From the NCBI GenBank assembly GCA_016794445.1, contig JAEUKC010000287.1, forward strand, positions 1 to 37,487: DNA of 37,487 nt. Reading direction: 5' to 3'. This DNA comes from JADJMO01 sp016794445. GTDB lineage: Bacteria > Myxococcota_A > Polyangia > Polyangiales > JADJMO01. Of the stretch, positions 32,960 to 37,487 are shown one piece after another. The notes beneath the pieces were generated by a model, which was given only the letters and a program-made list of their open reading frames with translations, was not told the origin of the DNA and did not search any database. How positions within the stretch are numbered: position 1 is the first letter of the stretch; each line of letters begins with the position of its first letter. The translations under genes and the position numbers were made by a program.

Positions 32960-33259
32960 TCAGCGACGGCGCAACAGGAAGTACACCAGCACGGCCGCAG
33001 CGAAGGCGATGGCCACGGCCATCAGCTTGCGCTGGTTCGACGCCGGCTGGGTCTGCGCTGCGCGCGTCGGTGCCTCGACTTCGGCCTCGGTCGTGGGCTC
33101 GGCGCCTGCCCCGAGGGGGTCGATGGACTTGCGGGTGGTGGACGCGAGGAGGTCGGGGCGTTCGGAGCGGGGACGCGCCTCGCGCGACACGAGCGCCTGC
33201 GCGCCGCCCTGGATCACACGGAGCTTGGGAGCTTCGCTCTTGCGTCGGGGTCGGGCCAC
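32960..33259 (-). CDS. Small C-tail-anchored membrane protein
   Basis: A 99-residue protein with a basic N-terminus (MARPRRKSEAPKLR), a polar middle and one hydrophobic helix at the very C-terminus (LMAVAIAFAAAVLVYFLL) followed by RRR. This is the layout of a tail-anchored protein with the bulk in the cytoplasm. No family recognised. It is last on the minus strand after two other membrane-protein genes, 24 bases behind the zinc-ribbon/TM2 gene. An ArsA/Get3-like ATPase is encoded 2.7 kb away, but a link is speculation. Confidence 0.75.
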   Translation of the reverse strand: MARPRRKSEAPKLRVIQGGAQALVSREARPRSERPDLLASTTRKSIDPLGAGAEPTTEAEVEAPTRAAQTQPASNQRKLMAVAIAFAAAVLVYFLLRRR

Positions 33260-33283
33260 GAACGGAGTCTACACCGCCAGGCC

Positions 33284-33979
33284 TCAACCAGGGCTGCGGT
33301 TGATCTTCTCGGCCGACACGTAGGCGTCGATCATCGCCCAGAGCCAGGTGGCGAGCTGCGTGACGAAGCCGACCCACACGAACATGAGCGGCACGTTCAC
33401 GAAGATGGTCACGAGCAGGAACGCGGCGCCCTTGCCGACCTGGCCGTTGTAGAGCTGTCCCGCGCCCGGCACGAAGAACGAGAGCAACGCCGCGATGCCC
33501 GAGTCGCGCTTGCGGTGGTAGGGCGCGAGGGCGCCGGGAGGAGGCTGGGCGTAGGCGGGGGCGTGCGCAGGCGCGTGGATGACCACGTGCACGGGCGGCG
33601 GCGGCGCCGCCGCTGGGTACGACGGCAGATGCACGGCGGCTGGCGCGGGGTAGGAGGGCGAGGCGCCTGGATACGAAGGCGTGGGTGCAGGATACGAAGG
33701 CGCCGGCGCGGGGTAGGAGGGCGTGCTCGAGAGGTAGGGGGCGAGCTGGGCCGGCGTGGGCGCGGGCAACGTGTGGGCGCCGGCCACGTCACGACTCGCG
33801 ACCGGATCGGGGGTGCCGAGCGCGGTGCGTTCGGTCGTCGCCGCCATGGGGCTGCGCGAGGTGGCGGGGGCGACGCCTGGGCTCGGAGCGACCATGGCGC
33901 CGCATCGCGGGCACGGCGGCGCCGTGGAGCCGACGACGGCCCACTGGGTTCCACAGCGACCGCAGGTGAGCTGCATCAT
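33284..33979 (-). CDS. Zinc-ribbon, proline-rich, TM2-like membrane protein
   Basis: A 231-residue protein with three parts. Residues 4-30 are a zinc ribbon with CGRCG and CPRCG pairs. About 45-150 is a Pro/Ala/Ser/Tyr-rich linker that includes PSYPAP heptad repeats. The C-terminal 75 residues contain two hydrophobic segments in the TM2-like pattern (LSFFVPGAGQLYNGQVGKG, then LVTIFVNVPLMFVWVGF). The ATG at 33979 overlaps the stop of the upstream gene (ATGA), so the two are translationally coupled. Function unknown; the layout suggests a soluble metal or nucleic-acid binding head on a membrane anchor. Confidence 0.8.
   Translation of the reverse strand: MMQLTCGRCGTQWAVVGSTAPPCPRCGAMVAPSPGVAPATSRSPMAATTERTALGTPDPVASRDVAGAHTLPAPTPAQLAPYLSSTPSYPAPAPSYPAPTPSYPGASPSYPAPAAVHLPSYPAAAPPPPVHVVIHAPAHAPAYAQPPPGALAPYHRKRDSGIAALLSFFVPGAGQLYNGQVGKGAAFLLVTIFVNVPLMFVWVGFVTQLATWLWAMIDAYVSAEKINRSPG
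33649..33732 (-). repeat. Four tandem 21-bp repeats encoding PSYPAP heptads
   Basis: Four consecutive 21-base units (starting at 33649, 33670, 33691 and 33712) lie in the zinc-ribbon/TM2 gene. Units 2 and 3 begin with the same GATACGAAGGCG, units 1 and 4 with GGTAGGAGGGCG. The period is a multiple of three, so copy changes would only lengthen or shorten the linker. Confidence 0.8.
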
Positions 33980-34656
33980 CGGTCCCGGTCCTCGAGACGC
34001 AGCGCCGCGACACGGGGGTTCTCGAGGCGGTTCGCCTCGGCGTGCGCGTCGGGGATGCGATACATGAGCCCTCCTTGCTCGTCCGAGTCCAGGGTGGCGT
34101 GCCCCGCCGACACGAGCGCGTCCAGACCGGCCTGGCACTCCCGCAGCGAACGCCCGGTCTCGTGGGCCAGCTGGCCGATGCGCACGACCCCGCCATGCGC
34201 GAAGGCGTAGCGGAGCGCCGCGGGTTCGAGCGGATGACGGATCACCCCGCGCTCGGTGCGCAGACCGACGACGAAGGCCACGACCGCGGTGACGCCGCAA
34301 GGCACGAGCCACGCGAGGGCGAGCGCGCCGATCGTCGACCACGCAGCGAGGGAGCCGAGCGCTCCCAGGGTGGCGAGCGCCGCGACGCCGAAGGCCAGGA
34401 GACGCGTCGGCCCCCGACGCGCGAGCCCCTCGAGCGCGCGGTCGCTCGCGTCGTCGCGAACGAGATCCAGCAGGCCCGGTCGCACAGACGCCGGCGCCGC
34501 CGCAGCCGCCGTGGGCGACGCCGGAGTGGCCGCGAGCGCGGGCGACCCGACGTGCACGACGAGCGGCGCCGCCGAGACGACGTGCACCGAGAGGCCGTCC
34601 GACCACGCGTGGACCTGCGCGGGGCTCGGTCCAGGATGACGAGAAGGGTCGTCCAA
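33976..34656 (-). CDS. Two-helix membrane protein with C-terminal winged-helix-like domain
   Basis: A 226-residue protein. Residues 1-85 are Ala/Pro-rich and partly disordered; about 87-133 form two membrane helices (LLAFGVAALATLGALGSLAAW and IGALALAWLVPCGVTAVVAFVVGL); about 145-205 resembles a winged helix (VVRIGQLAHETGRSLRECQ, then a short beta-wing). The TTG start at 34656 is forced by an in-frame TAG just upstream and is preceded by GGGGGA. It is coupled to the zinc-ribbon/TM2 gene. A membrane-bound DNA-binding or protein-interaction role is possible but unproven. Confidence 0.75.
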   Translation of the reverse strand: MDDPSRHPGPSPAQVHAWSDGLSVHVVSAAPLVVHVGSPALAATPASPTAAAAAPASVRPGLLDLVRDDASDRALEGLARRGPTRLLAFGVAALATLGALGSLAAWSTIGALALAWLVPCGVTAVVAFVVGLRTERGVIRHPLEPAALRYAFAHGGVVRIGQLAHETGRSLRECQAGLDALVSAGHATLDSDEQGGLMYRIPDAHAEANRLENPRVAALRLEDRDR

Positions 34657-34766
34657 GGGTCCCCCGTCACTCTAGGCACGCGGTCACGGCCGGGCAACGC
34701 GCGGCGCTTTCGTCTACTTCCCATCGAGGGGATGGACCACGGCCGAAGCTGCGTTACTGTGGCGCG

Positions 34767-35264
34767 ATGCAACCGCCTGGTGGTGGGCCTCCTGGATCTC
34801 CTCCTTATCCGCCGGGGCAGGGGCCGCCCCTCGGTGGGGCACCTTCGCCCTACGGAGCGCCCCCTGGAGGGCCTCCCGCGGGTGGCTATGGGCAGCCTCC
34901 TCCGCCTGGATACGGCGCCCCTCCTGGGTACGGCCAGCCGCCGCCGGCCTACGGACAGGCGCCCTACGGTCAGCCGCCGGGGCCCTACGGTCCGCCGCAG
35001 GCGCAGATGCAGCCCTACGGCATGGCCGGTGGGCAGGCGCTCAAGCGCGAGACCGCCCTCATCCTCGCGGCCGTCGGTCTGTTCACGGGCGTCTGTGGCA
35101 TCCAGCGCTTCTACGTGAAGGAGACGGGCATGGGCATCGCCCTCCTCCTCACCGGCGGCTTCTGCTGGATCGGTCAGCTGATCGAGACGATCAAGCTCGC
35201 GCAGATGAGCGATCAGGAGTTCGACCAGCGGTACAACGGGGGCATGGCGGCGCTGCCGCCGTGA
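34767..35264 (+). CDS. TM2-domain protein with Pro/Gly/Tyr-rich N-terminus
   Basis: A 165-residue protein. The first ~90 residues are a low-complexity region of PPGYG/PPGP-type repeats, probably disordered. The C-terminal part is a TM2 domain: LILAAVGLFTGVCGIQRFYVKE, a short turn, then GIALLLTGGFCWIGQLIET, with the usual GxxRFY motif between the helices. It starts at ATG 34767 and is divergent from the winged-helix membrane gene, so two TM2-type proteins flank one 110-base promoter region. Its TGA overlaps the GTG start of queG. Function of TM2 proteins in bacteria is largely unknown. Confidence 0.88.
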   Translation: MQPPGGGPPGSPPYPPGQGPPLGGAPSPYGAPPGGPPAGGYGQPPPPGYGAPPGYGQPPPAYGQAPYGQPPGPYGPPQAQMQPYGMAGGQALKRETALILAAVGLFTGVCGIQRFYVKETGMGIALLLTGGFCWIGQLIETIKLAQMSDQEFDQRYNGGMAALPP

Positions 35265-36304
35265 GCCTCTCCGCGCGGGTCCGCGCCCGCGCCCACGAGC
35301 TCGGCTTCGAGCAGGTCGGGATTGCACGGGCCGACCTGCCCCTCGAGGTGGAGCACGCGCGCTATCGCGCCGCCCTCGCCCGTGGCCTCCACGGTCCGCT
35401 CGACTACCTCGCCGCGAACGTCGACACCCGCGCGCGCCTCGACGGCCCTGACATCCTCGCCGGGGCGCGCAGCGTCGTCGTGGTCGCCGCGCGGTACGAT
35501 CGCCCCGACGCCGACCCGGTGCCCGCGCTCGCCCGCGGCATCGCCCGTTATGCGCGCGGCCGCGACTACCACAACTACCTCCGCAAGAAGGTGCGGAAGC
35601 TCGCGGCGTTCGTGCGGTCCCTCGGAGAAGGGATCGAGGCCCGACCGATGAGCGACACCGCGCCGGTCCTCGAGCGCGCGTGGGCGGCGCGCGCAGGGGT
35701 CGGCTTCGTCGGCAAGAACGGCATGGTCATCGCGCCGGGGCGAGGGAGCTACTTCCTGCTCGCCGAGGTGGTCACCACACTGGAGCTCGAGCCCGACACG
35801 CCGATAGAGGAGCGGTGTGGTCGCTGCACCCTGTGCCTCGACGCCTGCCCCACGCAAGCGTTCGTCGCGCCGTTCGTGCTCGACGCCGGGGCCTGCCTGT
35901 CGACGGCCACCATCGAGCAGCGGGGCCCCATCCCCGTCCACCTCCGCGAGGCCGCGTCTCACCACCTCTTCGGCTGCGACGTCTGCCAGGAGGTGTGCCC
36001 GTTCAACGGCAAGGAGCGGCCGCCGTCGAGGCTCTCGGAGCGCAACGTCCCGCACGCGCGCTGGGGAGAGGTGTCGCTCGTCGACCTCGCCCGCCTGGGC
36101 ATGCCGGGAGGTGGGGCGTTCACCGATCTCGTGGAGGGGAGCCCGCTGCATCGGGCGACCGAGGAGGGCCTGGCCCGCAACGCGGCGCTGGGGCTCGCGC
36201 ACGTCGAGGGCAGCGAGGCCGCGCTCGCCGATCTCGCCACCCAGCACCCGAGCGCGGTGGTGAGGGACGCCGCCGAGTGGGCGCTCGCGCGACGGAGGCG
36301 CTAG
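35261..36304 (+). CDS. queG: Epoxyqueuosine reductase
   Basis: A 347-residue enzyme for the last step of queuosine synthesis in tRNA (epoxyqueuosine to queuosine), a cobalamin and 2[4Fe-4S] protein. The GFEQVGIARADLP start, the catalytic-region MSDTAPVLERAWAARAGVGFVGKN (likely general acid Asp132) and the two cluster motifs CGRCTLCLDACP and CDVCQEVCP are all present. The C-terminal 70 residues look like HEAT-type helices, as in longer QueG proteins. The GTG start overlaps the stop of the TM2 gene (GTGA), implying coupling. The next gene follows after 9 bases. Confidence 0.95.
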   Translation: MSLSARVRARAHELGFEQVGIARADLPLEVEHARYRAALARGLHGPLDYLAANVDTRARLDGPDILAGARSVVVVAARYDRPDADPVPALARGIARYARGRDYHNYLRKKVRKLAAFVRSLGEGIEARPMSDTAPVLERAWAARAGVGFVGKNGMVIAPGRGSYFLLAEVVTTLELEPDTPIEERCGRCTLCLDACPTQAFVAPFVLDAGACLSTATIEQRGPIPVHLREAASHHLFGCDVCQEVCPFNGKERPPSRLSERNVPHARWGEVSLVDLARLGMPGGGAFTDLVEGSPLHRATEEGLARNAALGLAHVEGSEAALADLATQHPSAVVRDAAEWALARRRR

Positions 36305-36313
36305 CGTCGCTCG

Positions 36314-37384
36314 ATGGACGCGCGCACCGAGCTCACTCACCTCCTGCGGCCGGCCGCGGCCGGGCTCTACGTCGTCTCCACGGGCCTCGCCGAGCAGCGG
36401 GCCGTGCAGCGCAAGCTCTACGGTGTCGACGACGACGCGGCGATCGAGCGTGCGTTCCAGCACGCCCTCGACCGCGTCGCCGAGGCCCGCGTGGTGATCC
36501 TCGGCGTGCCCTCGGACGTCGGGGCCGGCTATCGACGCGGCGCCAACCTCGGCCCCCAGGCCATCCGGGGCGCGCTCCTCGACGACGAGACGCGCTCGTT
36601 CATGCAAGCGAACGCGATCGTCGACGTCGGCGACGTCCGCGTGGTGCCGCAGCTCCTCCACGACGAGATGCTGTCGAGCGCCCAGATCGATCGCACGCGG
36701 GCCGCGCTCTACGACGGTCTTCCGCTGCCCGTGTCGCCGCTGTCCATCGAGGAGCGCGCCCTCGGGTTGCTGGCGACGCTGGCGCCCGCGGCCAAGGTCT
36801 TCGTGCTCGGCGGCGACCACTCCGTCGCGTGGCCGGTAGCGGCGCACCTGCACCGCGTCCGCCGGGATCGGTGGGGGGTCGTGCAACCCGACGCGCACAC
36901 CGATCTGCTGCCGCACCGGCTCGGTGTCCCCTACTGCTTCGCCACCTGGTCCTACCACGCCAACGAGCTCCTCGGCCGCGACGGGCGCATGGTGCAGGTC
37001 GGCACCCGCGCCTCGGGCCGCGACCGCGGTCACTGGGAGAGCTCGCTCGCAGTGCGGCAGTTCTGGGCCGAGGAGATCCTCCGCGACCCGGACGGCGCGC
37101 TCGACGCGGTGATGGCGCACCTGCAGTCCCGCGGGGTCGAGAGCGTCTACTTCTCCAACGACATCGACGGCACCGACGCGGCCTGGGCCGACGCCACCGG
37201 GACGCCGGAGGCCGAGGGCCTCACGCCGGAGTGGATCGTCGCGCTGATCCGCCGGCTCGGGGCGCTCGGCATCTGCGCGGCCGACCTGGTCGAGGTCGCG
37301 CCGCCGCTCGGGCCGGACGGAGGTGCGCGCACCGTGGCGCTCGCGGCGCGCTATGTACGCGAGACCCTCCACGCGATGGTGTGA
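36314..37384 (+). CDS. Arginase/agmatinase/formimidoylglutamase-family ureohydrolase
   Basis: A 356-residue member of the ureohydrolase fold. The binuclear Mn ligands are all present: His169 in GGDHS, Asp193, His195 and Asp197 in QPDAHTD, and Asp283 and Asp285 in SNDIDG. The N-terminal half has RRGANLGPQAIR and an extension of about 55 residues before the core. The family cleaves guanidino or formimino compounds to release urea or formamide; substrate cannot be read from the motifs. Start is ATG 36314, 9 bases after queG, so it is probably co-transcribed with it. Confidence 0.9.
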   Translation: MDARTELTHLLRPAAAGLYVVSTGLAEQRAVQRKLYGVDDDAAIERAFQHALDRVAEARVVILGVPSDVGAGYRRGANLGPQAIRGALLDDETRSFMQANAIVDVGDVRVVPQLLHDEMLSSAQIDRTRAALYDGLPLPVSPLSIEERALGLLATLAPAAKVFVLGGDHSVAWPVAAHLHRVRRDRWGVVQPDAHTDLLPHRLGVPYCFATWSYHANELLGRDGRMVQVGTRASGRDRGHWESSLAVRQFWAEEILRDPDGALDAVMAHLQSRGVESVYFSNDIDGTDAAWADATGTPEAEGLTPEWIVALIRRLGALGICAADLVEVAPPLGPDGGARTVALAARYVRETLHAMV

Positions 37385-37487
37385 CCGCCGGCGGCCGCCG
37401 GCGGCCGCCCGCGGGGGGGCGGGGCCCCCCCCCCCATAGGCCCCCCAAAAGCGACCCCCCCCCCCCGCCCCCGGGGCGCCCCGGGGG
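37385..37487. other. Low-complexity G/C run at the window end, likely assembly edge
   Basis: After the last stop the sequence holds two perfect copies of the palindrome CCGCCGGCGG, then runs of seven G, twelve C and fourteen C with little else. No gene is seen. Such sequence is typical of poor base calls at a contig end, though the first ~35 bases could include a real GC hairpin terminator. Confidence 0.6.

Overview
The window looks like chromosomal DNA of a very GC-rich bacterium (third codon positions almost always G or C), most likely a myxobacterium (Myxococcota, Polyangia-like). That is inferred from the mix of eukaryote-like Ser/Thr kinases, an FHA-CpaF fusion, a kinase-TPR-GAF-sigma54 activator fusion, Cys-rich lipoproteins and RNase J, together with ordinary proteobacterial housekeeping genes (glmS, glnBA, rsmB, rseP, queG). 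Genes are packed tightly on both strands. I saw no rRNA, tRNA, CRISPR array, insertion sequence or phage gene. The last ~100 bases are G/C homopolymer runs that look like a poor contig end.

Layout. 1-546: 3' end of glmS. 554-3225 (minus): an FHA domain fused to a CpaF/VirB11-type ATPase domain whose catalytic residues are replaced, then a GT2 glycosyltransferase. 3412-4974: acyl-CoA carboxylase carboxyltransferase. 5007-8489 (minus): a coupled envelope/signalling operon (lipoprotein, DUF882/M15-like protein, TPR-Ser/Thr kinase). 8673-11311: a lytic transglycosylase carrying an 11-G tract, stop-start coupled to selB. 11308-13441 (minus): a Cys-rich lipoprotein followed by a DppB/DppC-like permease pair with no ATPase. 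13560-14596: YfhL-type ferredoxin and a lipoprotein. 14640-18068 (minus): rseP then rsmB. 18108-18416: small orphan protein. 18404-20219 (minus): glnB-glnA. 20333-22902: c-type cytochrome lipoprotein and a large alpha/beta-hydrolase lipoprotein, followed by a 15-bp minisatellite. 23002-27320 (minus): the 1283-residue activator fusion and a coupled lipoprotein. 27373-29037 (minus): RNase J. 29140-32911: ArsA-like ATPase and a second hydrolase lipoprotein paralogous to the first. 32960-35264: a cluster of small membrane proteins, two with TM2-like domains. 35261-37384: queG and an arginase/agmatinase-family enzyme.

The most unusual content is the FHA plus degenerate CpaF protein, the divergent TM2/zinc-ribbon/winged-helix membrane cluster, the paralogous Ser-Asp-His hydrolase lipoproteins, the kinase-to-sigma54 activator fusion with its coupled lipoprotein, and the poly-G tract able to switch off a lytic transglycosylase. 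I did not find one clearly delimited new defence or biosynthetic system; these are individual candidates.
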